This document shows positions 54,840 to 63,524 of a stretch of 64,000 nucleotides of DNA, in pieces. Both the position numbers and the translations under genes were made by a program. Every line of letters begins with the position of its first letter. Position 1 is the stretch's first letter. Under the pieces are notes generated by a model. It did not search any database, had not been told where the DNA came from, and worked only from the letters and a program-made list of their open reading frames with translations. Source of the DNA: Clostridia bacterium (GTDB lineage: Bacteria; Bacillota; Clostridia; UBA1381). Location of the stretch: the NCBI GenBank assembly GCA_017621875.1, contig JAGASE010000001.1, positions 186,001 to 250,000 of the forward strand, in the 5' to 3' direction.

Positions 54840-57800
54840 TCAATCTTTAAGCTCTTTCTTTATAAACTCTATTGCCTTGTCATCGTCTGAAAAGATTTTG
54901 CGGCAGCTGTCGAAGGCGGTGTCAAACATACATACCTCGCGGAAGTCGCAGTAGCTGCACGAGGATTTTTGTCCGCTTTTATACGGAGCGATGCTGATAT
55001 CGCCGGATTTTATTGCCTTGTCGGCTTCGATAACCGATTTTTGCATGTAGTCGGCAAGAAGGTCAAAGGTTTTGCGTGATGTAACCTGCGAGGCTGCGGT
55101 AAGCGTGCTGTCCTGCTTAAAGGCGATGTTCAGAAATTCGCTTTGCGATGTTGCCTCAAGGTCTTTGTCCATATCAAATGCTGTGTCATAGACAAATTCG
55201 TCATCGCCTGAGGGCGATGTGACCTCGTCCAAAATCACAATTCCGTCCAGCTTTTTCTTCTTTTTCAGCTTATCGGGTGCTGATGACTTATCCTTTAAGT
55301 CAAGCGAAATAATATCGTCGTTAATTTTGTTATACATAATCGCCGATACCTGCGGCGAAAGAGCGGAATTTGTCTTTTCCAGTTCTCCGCTTTTATACAG
55401 CTTAACCGCCGCGACTGCGTAAAGCACAAGCTGCATATCGATTTTGTTTACGATTGCGGAAACGCTGAATTTTTTCTTGCCTGATTTATAGTCGATAATT
55501 CTTATTCCTGCCTTTTTCTCGGCAAGATGCTCCATTATATCAATTCGGTCGATTGTTCCGAAGAGGGTAACGCTGTTTTCCTTCCAGTTGATGCTTACCT
55601 CAAAATCCTTCTCGTAGCACACAGCGGTGTAGCCGCCCTTTGAAAGGCTCAGGCGAATAGTTTCGACGGATTTTTTCAAGGTACTCTCACAACGGCTTAA
55701 AAGATATTCAATCCTGCGTCTGTCCGAGCCTGTGCGGGCGAGAATTTTTTCGCTCATTTCGTTCATTACGGTGAGAATAAGCTCGTCGCAGTCCTGCGGC
55801 GTTAGCTCTCTCCAGCGATCGTGAATTTCAGGTATGGTAGAGGCACCCTCCTCAACCTTTTTGCAAAATTCGCATATGGCGGCATGAATAACACTGCCGA
55901 TGTGGCTTTTTTCCACACGCTTAATCTCCTGTGGCTGTGCATACAAGCCCTTTTCGAGGTAATATGCAAAGGGACACTGACTGAATTTTTCAAGTGCAGT
56001 AATGCTGTAGCGTTTATCCTTGCCGTACAAAAGCTCTGCCTTCATTCGTGAAAGCTTGGGCTGAATACGCTTGTATTTTGCCACGGTTTTTAATATTTCC
56101 AGCTTATCCTTGTATTCGGGATTTTGTGCATACCAATCAAAGACTGCCTGCCACAGCTTTTCGGGCTTTTCGCGGTAGTATTCGGACAGCCTTGACAGCA
56201 TGTAATAAAATCCACGCTTGGAGGAGGCTAAAAGCTCCTCGTTTGTCGGCTTTGATATAACATTGTCGGTCTTTTTGATATCCGGGAACATTTTTAAAAT
56301 GTCATTTACAAACGAAGCACACGAAAGAGAGCTGCCCTCGGAATTTGCCGCAGGATAGCTTATGAACAGCTTTTCGGTTGCTGTGCTTATTATTCGGTAA
56401 AGCTTGAGGTTTTCAAGCATCATACGGTTTAAATCGTCGGGAGCAAGCTCCTTTTCGGATTTTGCGAGAGCGGCGTTTATAAGTGAGCGGTCAAGCGGGC
56501 TGAATATTGCCGAGCAAGAAGGCTCTGCCGGAATTGCACCATGCACTGCACCTACAATAAACAGATGTTTGACGCATGCCGGTGAATTACGGCTGACTGT
56601 GCCGACCGAGACTCTGTCAAGACCTGACGGAATGATGGACAGACTGCACTCGGAAAGCCCGTTTTTCATATAAGAGGCAAAATTATCGCGGCTTATCACC
56701 TCACCGCCCATGGTTGTTACCATCTGGTCAAGCACCTCAAGTATGAAGTTCCATATCTGCTTGAATTGTTCCGATTCGTCGCGAAGACCGCTTTTGTCAA
56801 AGGCACTGCACTCCGCGATAATTCCCTCGTACAGATTGATGTCGCAAAGAAAATTGTATACCGCCGTGGCGATTGCCTGTACCGTTCTGCCCTTATTTTC
56901 AAGGAAGTTTTTAAACGGGCGGATAATCTGTTCACGCAGGCAGTTCAGCTTTTCGAGGTCGTATTCGCACTGTGCGTAGCTTTCGATTACGTCATCGAAA
57001 ATAGTTTCGCCGTTTTCAGTCCACTGCTCAAACCATGCCTTTTTGCCCTTTATTCCTGTGGCAAGAATATAGTTTTCAAGAATGTCTATCTCCTCTTGGT
57101 TTAGAGGGAATACTCCATGCTCATTTTTTGTATAAATGTAGCCTGCCCGCAGGTAATCAAAAACGGAGGAATAGCTCCAGTTTTCAGCGGTTATATTGAA
57201 AAGAGACAGCACTGTGCGGACGATGGGGTGCATTGTGATTGCAAGCTTTTCATCGGTGAAAAATGGTATGTTATAATCGGAAAAAACCGCGTTAAGAATA
57301 TGAATGTATTGCTGCATATCACCGAGAATGACGCCGATGTCGCGGAAACGGCAGCCGCCGTCGCGAACGAGCGAAATGATTTCGGAGGCGGTATGCTCAA
57401 TTTCGGAGTACAAATCACGTGCAGTGAAAACCGAAATATTTTCGCAGCTCCCTGCATATTGCACGCGGTTTTCCCAGTTTTTTAAAAGATGTCTTATATC
57501 GTCTGCTTTTATGTATTCGGCATCATTCTTAAGCTCCTTTGTGTAAAGCTGTGCGTTTTCCGAAAGGGCGATTGCCGAAAGGCGGCTTTTTGCTTTTATA
57601 ACGGGAGCAAAAAGTCCGTCCTCGTCATTTTTGCCGATGCACAGCGTTACAAAAACGCCGCGTGATGCGGTTATTAGGGCACGTATAACGTCGTAATGCT
57701 GAGGCATAAAGTCGTTATAATCATCTATAAAAAAGAAGGTGTTTTTGAAGATATCGCTTGAGGCTATAAGCCTTGCGAAAATATCAAGAGCGTCGTCCGA

Positions 57801-58301
57801 ATCGGTAAAGCTTTCGTCAAAATAGCTCAGGTAATTTTTGTAAATTTCATTTACCGAATGTAGCTTTTTTGAGGTAGAAGCACCTTCAATCTGCGTGCCC
57901 TCCAAGTCATCAGGAGTGATTTGGTATCGCTTGAACTCGGAAAAAAGGTCGGAAAGCGAGGTAATAAAACCGTTTCGCTTTGCACCTGTAAAAAACATAT
58001 TGTCCTCTCCGATTTTTGAGGCAGCTTTGCAAAGAAGCATCGTTTTGCCGGAGGGCAGAACGTTGTTTTCGGAATTTACATATCTGTGCACAAGGCGTGA
58101 AAAGGTAAGCACTTCTACGCGGTTAAGACCGAGTCCGCCCATTGCCTCCGACAGTGTTTTTTCGGCGGTGTAGGAAAACTGCTCCGGCACAATAACTACA
58201 GCATCAGAGCCGGGATTGTTTTTTAGGTTTTCCTTTATGAGACTGTATAGATAGGCACTTTTTCCGCTGCCTATACCGCCTGATATTATATTTAAAAGCA
58301 T
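54840..58301 (-). CDS. addB: ATP-dependent helicase/nuclease subunit AddB
   Basis: 1153 residues. It pairs with AddA for end resection and Chi recognition. The N-terminal P-loop is GGIGSGKSAY (about 8-17). The C-terminal nuclease domain has GSVIHAAICEF, FGTIDRIDIM and IRIIDYKSGKKKF. The 4Fe-4S cluster cysteines of AddB are visible as FSQCPFAYYLE and CSYCDFREVC. The start ATG is preceded by AGAGGTG. It lies 62 bp after murA and before addA. Confidence 0.95.
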   Translation of the reverse strand: MLLNIISGGIGSGKSAYLYSLIKENLKNNPGSDAVVIVPEQFSYTAEKTLSEAMGGLGLNRVEVLTFSRLVHRYVNSENNVLPSGKTMLLCKAASKIGEDNMFFTGAKRNGFITSLSDLFSEFKRYQITPDDLEGTQIEGASTSKKLHSVNEIYKNYLSYFDESFTDSDDALDIFARLIASSDIFKNTFFFIDDYNDFMPQHYDVIRALITASRGVFVTLCIGKNDEDGLFAPVIKAKSRLSAIALSENAQLYTKELKNDAEYIKADDIRHLLKNWENRVQYAGSCENISVFTARDLYSEIEHTASEIISLVRDGGCRFRDIGVILGDMQQYIHILNAVFSDYNIPFFTDEKLAITMHPIVRTVLSLFNITAENWSYSSVFDYLRAGYIYTKNEHGVFPLNQEEIDILENYILATGIKGKKAWFEQWTENGETIFDDVIESYAQCEYDLEKLNCLREQIIRPFKNFLENKGRTVQAIATAVYNFLCDINLYEGIIAECSAFDKSGLRDESEQFKQIWNFILEVLDQMVTTMGGEVISRDNFASYMKNGLSECSLSIIPSGLDRVSVGTVSRNSPACVKHLFIVGAVHGAIPAEPSCSAIFSPLDRSLINAALAKSEKELAPDDLNRMMLENLKLYRIISTATEKLFISYPAANSEGSSLSCASFVNDILKMFPDIKKTDNVISKPTNEELLASSKRGFYYMLSRLSEYYREKPEKLWQAVFDWYAQNPEYKDKLEILKTVAKYKRIQPKLSRMKAELLYGKDKRYSITALEKFSQCPFAYYLEKGLYAQPQEIKRVEKSHIGSVIHAAICEFCKKVEEGASTIPEIHDRWRELTPQDCDELILTVMNEMSEKILARTGSDRRRIEYLLSRCESTLKKSVETIRLSLSKGGYTAVCYEKDFEVSINWKENSVTLFGTIDRIDIMEHLAEKKAGIRIIDYKSGKKKFSVSAIVNKIDMQLVLYAVAAVKLYKSGELEKTNSALSPQVSAIMYNKINDDIISLDLKDKSSAPDKLKKKKKLDGIVILDEVTSPSGDDEFVYDTAFDMDKDLEATSQSEFLNIAFKQDSTLTAASQVTSRKTFDLLADYMQKSVIEADKAIKSGDISIAPYKSGQKSSCSYCDFREVCMFDTAFDSCRKIFSDDDKAIEFIKKELKD

Positions 58302-58363
58302 AGTTTCACCTCTTTTGTGACTTATAAATATAATATATCATATTTTTTGCACAAAAAAAAGTA

Positions 58364-59611
58364 CTAATCCAAAAAAATATTGCCGCCCAATGAGGAAATT
58401 TTTTCACATAAATGCTCGTAGCCGCGTTCTATGTGTTCAACGCCGCTAATTTCGGTTTCGCCGCTCGCACAAAGTCCTGCTAAAACTAAAGACGCACCGC
58501 CGCGGAGATCGAATGCGGTCACCTTTGCTCCGCTGAGCTTTTGCGGACCTTCAATAACTGAGCTTCTGCCGTCGATTCGTATGTTTGCACCCATTCTGTT
58601 CAGCTCGCCGATGTGCAGAAAGCGGTTTTCAAAAACCGTTTCAACGATGATTCCTGTACCCTCGGTTTCGCATAAAAGTGCCGAGAATTGAGCTTGCATA
58701 TCGGTGGGAAAGCCCGGAAAGGGCAAAGTTTTAATGTTTGCCGAGGAAAGCGGACGGCTTGCATCAATGCTTACCGAGCTTTCATGCTCGGTAATGACAG
58801 CCCCCATTTCGCTCAGCTTGGCGGTTACGGGCTTTAAGTGTAGCGGATTTACATTTAAAATACTTCCGCTGCCGCCGGTTATGGCGAAGGCACTCATGAA
58901 TGTGCCTGCTTCAATTCTGTCCGAGATTATGCGGTAGGAGGCAGGGGTAAGCTCTTTTACGCCGCAGATGGTTATGGTGTCGCTGCCCATGCCTGAAATG
59001 CTTGCTCCCTGTGCGTTCAGAAAATCAGCAAGGTCGGTTATTTCCGGCTCTGCAGCAGCGTTTTCGATAACGGTTTCGCCCTCTGCCAAAACAGCTGCCA
59101 TGATAAGGTTTTCGGTTGCTCCGACGCTTGGAAAATCAAGATAAATTTTTGCACCTTTAAGCTTTTTGCAGGATAAATCCACAAAGCCATGCCCGTTTTC
59201 CACCTCAGCACCGAGGGCGGCAAAGCCCTTTAAATGCAGGTCAATAGGGCGATTGCCGATGGGGCAGCCGCCGGGCATTGAGATTCTTGCTCTGCCCATT
59301 CTGGCAAGCAGCGGAGCGGCAAGAAGAAAGGAGCCGCGAAATTTGCTTACCGATTCGTATGGGGCACAGTAGCCGTGACATTCGGTAAAGTCTATATCGA
59401 CTCTGTCTGCAAAGCGTGTGCATTTTCCGCCAAGCTCACGAAGGATATAAAGCATATGCTCTATATCGGTAAGAGCCGGAATGTTAAAAAGCGTTGATGT
59501 GCCTTTGGTAAGTATAGTTGAGGCAAGAATTGGAAGTGCGGCGTTTTTTGAGCCGGAGCAGGAAACGCTGCCGCACAGCGGGTCGGATTTTTTTATGATA
59601 ATTTTTGACAT
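58364..59611 (-). CDS. murA: UDP-N-acetylglucosamine 1-carboxyvinyltransferase
   Basis: 415 residues. It transfers enolpyruvate from PEP to UDP-GlcNAc, the first committed peptidoglycan step. Lys22 in GSKNAALPIL and the catalytic Cys116 in MPGGCPIGNRPID are present; Cys116 is the fosfomycin-sensitive position. Firmicutes often carry two copies (MurA and MurZ), and the sequence does not tell which this is. AAAGGAG precedes the ATG. It may start the murA-addB-addA-His-rich transcript. Confidence 0.95.
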   Translation of the reverse strand: MSKIIIKKSDPLCGSVSCSGSKNAALPILASTILTKGTSTLFNIPALTDIEHMLYILRELGGKCTRFADRVDIDFTECHGYCAPYESVSKFRGSFLLAAPLLARMGRARISMPGGCPIGNRPIDLHLKGFAALGAEVENGHGFVDLSCKKLKGAKIYLDFPSVGATENLIMAAVLAEGETVIENAAAEPEITDLADFLNAQGASISGMGSDTITICGVKELTPASYRIISDRIEAGTFMSAFAITGGSGSILNVNPLHLKPVTAKLSEMGAVITEHESSVSIDASRPLSSANIKTLPFPGFPTDMQAQFSALLCETEGTGIIVETVFENRFLHIGELNRMGANIRIDGRSSVIEGPQKLSGAKVTAFDLRGGASLVLAGLCASGETEISGVEHIERGYEHLCEKISSLGGNIFLD

Positions 59612-59950
59612 GGCTTTCTCCTTTGCTGATTTAAAACATAATTCTATGTTATTATGTTCATATTAATTTTTTTTAAAAGGGAAAAGCATAAATTATAAAG
59701 GAATTAAATGATAATAATTTTTCTGTATTTTGTATTGGTAAAAATGAGAAACTTCCTATCTATATTATAGACTCAAAAAATAAATTTCATATATATTAAA
59801 TTATTTTTTTAAAAAAGCTTGACATTTGAGGTAGGGGGTGATATAATGATTTAGCTAAGAGGTAGGTCCTTTTTTTTTGCGTGTAAGATTACACTTAATT
59901 TAGGGACGTGCTTTACCTATAATTTTATAACTACAGACGGAGGTGTAACC
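59612..59950. other. Intergenic: murA upstream region and rpmG promoter
   Basis: 339 bp without a gene. The only strong signals are the rpmG promoter (59819-59847) and a weak AAGAGG...CCTTTTTTTTT hairpin with T run (about 59856-59878) that could be a leader attenuator. An AT-rich segment with AACATAAT/ATTATGTT symmetry lies next to murA. Confidence 0.6.
59819..59847 (+). promoter_or_regulatory. Perfect consensus promoter of the rpmG-secE-nusG operon
   Basis: TTGACA (59819-59824), exactly 17 bp, TATAAT (59842-59847). It matches the sigma-A consensus at all twelve positions, as expected for a highly expressed translation operon. Confidence 0.9.
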
Positions 59951-60100
59951 ATGAGAGTAAAGATTACATTGGCATGTTCGGAATGCAAGCAGAGAAACTA
60001 CAATACTATGAAGAATAAGAAGAATGATCCGGACAGACTGGAAATGAACAAGTATTGTAAGTTCTGCAGAAAGCACACACTTCACAAAGAAACAAAGTAA
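59951..60100 (+). CDS. rpmG: 50S ribosomal protein L33
   Basis: 49 residues: [18 protein letters not shown] at the N terminus and [16 protein letters not shown] at the C terminus. It is the zinc-binding (two CxxC) form of L33. GGAGG precedes the ATG and secE follows 16 bp after the stop, the conserved rpmG-secE-nusG order. Confidence 0.95.
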   Translation: MRVKITLACSECKQRNYNTMKNKKNDPDRLEMNKYCKFCRKHTLHKETK

Positions 60101-60116
60101 GATAAGGAGAAACATT

Positions 60117-60329
60117 ATGGCTGAAAATAAGAACACTGCTGTAAAGAAAAATAAGGCACTCAAGTTCTTCAGAGAAACAAAGTCTGAAATGAAGAAGGTT
60201 TCATGGCCTTCAAAGAATCAGCTTTTTCACAACACCATAGTTATTCTGGCTTTTGTTATCATTGTAACTATCATCCTGTCTTTACTTGATGTCGGTTTTG
60301 AAAAATTACTGTCATTTATTGTAAGATAA
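60117..60329 (+). CDS. secE: Preprotein translocase subunit SecE
   Basis: 70 residues. It has a basic N terminus, the conserved FFRETKSEMKKVSWPSKNQL amphipathic helix and one membrane segment (TIVILAFVIIVTIILSLLDVGF). It stabilises SecY in the export channel. It stands between rpmG and nusG, the standard order. Confidence 0.95.
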   Translation: MAENKNTAVKKNKALKFFRETKSEMKKVSWPSKNQLFHNTIVILAFVIIVTIILSLLDVGFEKLLSFIVR

Positions 60330-60362
60330 CAGATAAGTTATTGATTTTAAGAGGAGATTGTT

Positions 60363-60890
60363 ATGGCAGAAGAGGCAATGTGGTATGTGGCACACACATA
60401 TTCAGGTTATGAAAACAAGGTAAAAGCGAATATCGAGAAATCAGTTGAAAACCGCGGTATAAGCGACCTTATTCAGGCTGTTGAGGTTCCTATGGAGGAC
60501 GTTATCGAAGAAAAAAACGGCGAGCAGAAGGTTGTAAAGCGTAAGGTCTTCCCGGGATATGTCGTTATAAAAATGATTATGAACGAAGATACCTGGTATG
60601 TTGTTCGAAATACACGCGGTGTTACCGGTTTTGTCGGACCAGGCTCGAAGCCTGTCCCTCTTTCCGACGAGGAAGTCGAAAAAATGGGGGTTGAACAGGT
60701 GCGTATGGCAGATGTTGACCTTGAGGTTGGTGACAATGTTAATGTCAAGTCCGGACCTTTGGAAGGATTCTCCGGTAAAATCGAAAATATCAATAAAGAA
60801 ACCCGTAAGGTTACTGTTAAGGTTTCTATGTTTGGACGTGAAACACCTATCGAGGTGGAATTCGGTCAGATTGAGAAACTCACAGACTAA
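60363..60890 (+). CDS. nusG: Transcription termination/antitermination protein NusG
   Basis: 175 residues. The NGN domain ([39 protein letters not shown]) and C-terminal KOW domain ([21 protein letters not shown]) are both complete. It binds RNA polymerase and couples transcription to ribosomes or Rho. AGAGGAG precedes the ATG. It is followed by rplK. Confidence 0.97.
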   Translation: MAEEAMWYVAHTYSGYENKVKANIEKSVENRGISDLIQAVEVPMEDVIEEKNGEQKVVKRKVFPGYVVIKMIMNEDTWYVVRNTRGVTGFVGPGSKPVPLSDEEVEKMGVEQVRMADVDLEVGDNVNVKSGPLEGFSGKIENINKETRKVTVKVSMFGRETPIEVEFGQIEKLTD

Positions 60891-60938
60891 GCTTTTTAGG
60901 ACGGCACAGCCGTTTTAAAAATATCCCTCTGGTATACA

Positions 60939-60969
60939 GTGGGAGGGCATTTGCCCGATATCTACCACA
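60939..60969 (+). promoter_or_regulatory. Putative ribosomal protein L1 binding site before rplK
   Basis: GTGGGAG, then the GGGC-ATTT-GCCC hairpin, then CTACCACA. The same format occurs before rplA. Leader RNAs of this form, mimicking the L1 site on 23S rRNA, are known regulators of the L11 operon in Firmicutes. Confidence 0.55.
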
Positions 60970-61009
60970 AAGGGAAGATTATTCCCGAAATAATAGGAGG
61001 TGGCCAAAA

Positions 61010-61435
61010 ATGGCACAAAAAATTGAAGGTTATATCAAACTACAAATTCCGGCTGGTAAAGCTTCTCCTGCACCGCCAGTTGGTCCGGCACTCGGTCAGC
61101 ACGGTGTAAACATTATGCAGTTTACCAAGGAATTTAACGAAAAAACAGCAAAGGACGCAGGTTTAATTATCCCTGTAGTTATTACAGTTTATGCAGACCG
61201 TTCCTTTACATTTGTTACCAAGACTCCACCGGCAGCCGTTCTTCTTAAGAAGGCCTGCAAGATTCAGAGTGGTTCTGGTGTTCCTAACAAGACTAAAGTC
61301 GCTACAATTTCAAAAGACGACGTTAAGGCTATTGCGGAACAGAAGATGCCTGACCTGAATGCAGCTTCTCTTGAAGCAGCTATGAGCATGATTGCTGGTA
61401 CTGCAAGAAGTATGGGTATAGTAGTCGAAGATTAA
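61010..61435 (+). CDS. rplK: 50S ribosomal protein L11
   Basis: 141 residues with the L11 stretches [28 protein letters not shown] and the C-terminal rRNA-binding domain ending [13 protein letters not shown]. Part of the GTPase-associated centre of the ribosome. AGGAGGTGG precedes the ATG. Normal length and position before rplA. Confidence 0.97.
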   Translation: MAQKIEGYIKLQIPAGKASPAPPVGPALGQHGVNIMQFTKEFNEKTAKDAGLIIPVVITVYADRSFTFVTKTPPAAVLLKKACKIQSGSGVPNKTKVATISKDDVKAIAEQKMPDLNAASLEAAMSMIAGTARSMGIVVED

Positions 61436-61459
61436 TTACTGGGAAAAGCAATTAATATG

Positions 61460-61491
61460 GTGGGAGAGGCTAAGGGCCTTGCTTGACCACA
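61460..61491 (+). promoter_or_regulatory. Putative L1 binding site before rplA
   Basis: GTGGGAG (61460-61466), an AGGC...GCCT hairpin, then GACCACA ending at 61491. It matches the layout of the rplK leader site (GTGGGAG, GC hairpin, ACCACA) and lies just before the rplA ribosome site. Autoregulation by L1 is inferred. Confidence 0.55.
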
Positions 61492-61507
61492 TAAGGAGGA
61501 TAATAAT

Positions 61508-62200
61508 ATGTTTAGAGGAAAGAAATATCAAGACAGTGCAAAGCTGGTTGACAGATCAAAGCTTTATGATGTTGACGAAGCTTTGGAGCTGGCTATAAAG
61601 ACTGCAAAGGCTAAATTTGATGAAACTGTTGAGCTTCATGCGAAATTGGGTGTTGACTCAAGACACGCAGATCAGCAGGTTAGAGGTGCAATCGTACTCC
61701 CTCACGGAACAGGTAAAACTGCTAAGGTTTTGGTTTTCGCTAAAGGACCTAAGGCTGATGAAGCTTTGGCTGCAGGTGCTGACTATGTTGGCGAGATGGA
61801 GCTTTGCACAAAGATTCAGGAAGAAAACTGGTTCGATTTCGACGTTGTTGTTGCAACTCCTGACATGATGGGCGTTGTAGGACGTTTGGGTAAGGTTTTG
61901 GGACCTAAGGGCTTGATGCCGTCACCAAAGGCAGGTACAGTAACTATGGACGTTGCTAAGGCTGTTAACGAAATTAAAGCAGGTAAGATTGAGTACAGAG
62001 TTGACAAGAACAACATCATTCACTGCCCTGTTGGCAAGGTTTCCTTCGGTAAGGAAAAGCTGGCTGAAAACTTTAATGCACTTATGGGTGCTATCATCAA
62101 GGCTAAGCCGGCAGCTGCAAAGGGTCAGTATTTAAGAAGCGTTGTTGTTTCAACAACAATGGGACCCGGAATAAAGCTTAACGGTTCAAAGCTTGGTTGA
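61508..62200 (+). CDS. rplA: 50S ribosomal protein L1
   Basis: 230 residues: [21 protein letters not shown] at the N terminus, [19 protein letters not shown] in the middle and [12 protein letters not shown] at the end. It builds the L1 stalk and can repress its own operon by binding the leader mRNA. AAGGAGG precedes the ATG. It ends before a terminator and a new promoter for rplJL. Confidence 0.97.
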   Translation: MFRGKKYQDSAKLVDRSKLYDVDEALELAIKTAKAKFDETVELHAKLGVDSRHADQQVRGAIVLPHGTGKTAKVLVFAKGPKADEALAAGADYVGEMELCTKIQEENWFDFDVVVATPDMMGVVGRLGKVLGPKGLMPSPKAGTVTMDVAKAVNEIKAGKIEYRVDKNNIIHCPVGKVSFGKEKLAENFNALMGAIIKAKPAAAKGQYLRSVVVSTTMGPGIKLNGSKLG

Positions 62201-62202
62201 TT

Positions 62203-62240
62203 AAATCTTCGGCAGATTTTAAAATCTGCCGGGATTTTTA
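62203..62240 (+). terminator. Terminator after rplA
   Basis: GGCAGATTTT / AAAATCTGCC (62211-62230) followed by GGGATTTTT; flanking AAATC and GATTT extend the stem. Confidence 0.75.
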
Positions 62241-62248
62241 AAAAAGTA

Positions 62249-62277
62249 TTGACAAATTATGATTTCTGTGCTATATT
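62249..62277 (+). promoter_or_regulatory. rplJL promoter
   Basis: TTGACA (62249-62254), 17 bp, TATATT (62272-62277), directly after the rplA terminator and before the L10 leader. Confidence 0.85.
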
Positions 62278-62296
62278 AATATAGTTGGAAATAAAT

Positions 62297-62395
62297 CCGT
62301 AGACAGTAGGCACAAAGGTAAGTCCTACCGAGGGTGTTAATTAGTTTTGATGACTAACGGCTCTTTTCGTCTACGAAAAAGAGCCTTTCTTTTTG
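62297..62395 (+). ncRNA. Ribosomal protein L10 leader RNA with attenuator
   Basis: The leader has the L10-leader pattern GTAGACAGTAGGCAC ... GTCCTACCGAGG. CGTAGAC (62298-62304) pairs with GTCTACG (62369-62375). That 3' half lies in the loop of a terminator hairpin (GGCTCTTTT 62359-62367 / AAAAGAGCC 62377-62385, then a T-rich tail), so the two structures should exclude each other. L10 (with L7/L12) binds such leaders to repress rplJL when in excess. Confidence 0.85.
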
Positions 62396-62426
62396 AAAGG
62401 CATAAAATCTTATAGGAGGTGACATT

Positions 62427-63119
62427 ATGCCAAACGAAAAGGTTTTGGAAGCAAAAAAAGCACAGGTTGCTGAAGTTGTTGAAGTACTTAACGGTGCAAC
62501 AACAGGCGTTTTGGTTGACTACCGTGGTCTTAACGTTGAAGAAGACACAAAGCTCAGAAACGATTTAAGAGCAGCCGGCGTTAAATATTTTGTTATAAAA
62601 AACACATTGCTTCGTTTAGCAGCAAACCAGGTTGGTCTTGAAGAGCTTGACAGCATGCTTCACGGCCCAACAGCATTGGCAGTTTCAGAGGATCCGGTAG
62701 CTCCGGCAAAAATCCTTTTTGACTTTGCCAAGCAAAACGATAAGGTTGAAATCAAGACAGGCTTCATGGATGGTAAGGTAATGTCTATGGACGAGCTTAC
62801 TACTCTTGCTAAGACTCCTTCAAAGGAAACTCTTATTGCAAAGATTATGGGCAGCCTGAATGCACCGGTTTCAAACCTTGTAAGATTGCTTAACACAATC
62901 GCAGAAGGCGGCGAAGAAATCGCTGACTTAATTGCAAAGAAGAACGGTGAAGCTACAGCTGAAGCACCTGCAGCAGAAGAGACTCCGGCAGAGGAAACTG
63001 CTCCGGAAGCACCTGCAGCTGAGGAAGCTCCTGCAGAAGAAGCAGCACCGGCAGAAGAGGCTGCACCTGAAGCAGCAGCTGAAGAAACTTCAGAAGAAAA
63101 ACCTGCAGACGCAGAGTAA
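62427..63119 (+). CDS. rplJ: 50S ribosomal protein L10 with a long acidic tail
   Basis: 230 residues. The usual L10 core (about 1-170; ATTGVLVDYRGLNVEEDTKLR, FVIKNTLLRLAA) anchors L7/L12 dimers on the stalk. It is followed by about 55 residues of Ala/Glu/Pro repeats (AEAPAAEETPAEE and onward) that the E. coli protein (about 165 residues) lacks. AGGAGGTG precedes the ATG. The L10 leader directly upstream supports autoregulation. Confidence 0.96.
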   Translation: MPNEKVLEAKKAQVAEVVEVLNGATTGVLVDYRGLNVEEDTKLRNDLRAAGVKYFVIKNTLLRLAANQVGLEELDSMLHGPTALAVSEDPVAPAKILFDFAKQNDKVEIKTGFMDGKVMSMDELTTLAKTPSKETLIAKIMGSLNAPVSNLVRLLNTIAEGGEEIADLIAKKNGEATAEAPAAEETPAEETAPEAPAAEEAPAEEAAPAEEAAPEAAAEETSEEKPADAE

Positions 63120-63150
63120 TTTAATTTTATTTAATTAGGAGGAAAATAAA

Positions 63151-63522
63151 ATGGCAGACATTCAGAAGATTTTAGATGATATCAAAGAATTGAAATTGTT
63201 GGAAGTAGCAGAGCTGGTTAAGCTGATGGAAGAAGAATTCGGCGTATCAGCAGCAGCTCCTGTAATGGTAGCAGGTGCAGTAGCAGAAGGCGGTGCAGCA
63301 GCAGCTGAACAGTCAGAGTTTGAAGTTGTACTTGCAGATGCAGGTGCTTCAAAGCTTAACGTTATCAAGGTTGTAAGAGAAATTACAGGTCTTGGTCTTA
63401 AGGAAGCAAAGGCTTTAGTTGACGAAGCTCCAAAGCCGCTTAAGTCAGGCGTAGCTAAGGAAGAAGCTGAAGAAATCAAGGCTAAGCTTGAAGAAGCAGG
63501 CGCTAAGGTTGAACTTAAATAA
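63151..63522 (+). CDS. rplL: 50S ribosomal protein L7/L12
   Basis: 123 residues. The N-terminal dimerisation part is followed by an Ala-rich hinge and the C-terminal factor-binding domain ([28 protein letters not shown]). It recruits elongation factors to the ribosome. AGGAGG precedes the ATG and the gene is 31 bp after rplJ. No terminator is seen between it and the next gene. Confidence 0.97.
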   Translation: MADIQKILDDIKELKLLEVAELVKLMEEEFGVSAAAPVMVAGAVAEGGAAAAEQSEFEVVLADAGASKLNVIKVVREITGLGLKEAKALVDEAPKPLKSGVAKEEAEEIKAKLEEAGAKVELK

Positions 63523-63524
63523 TT

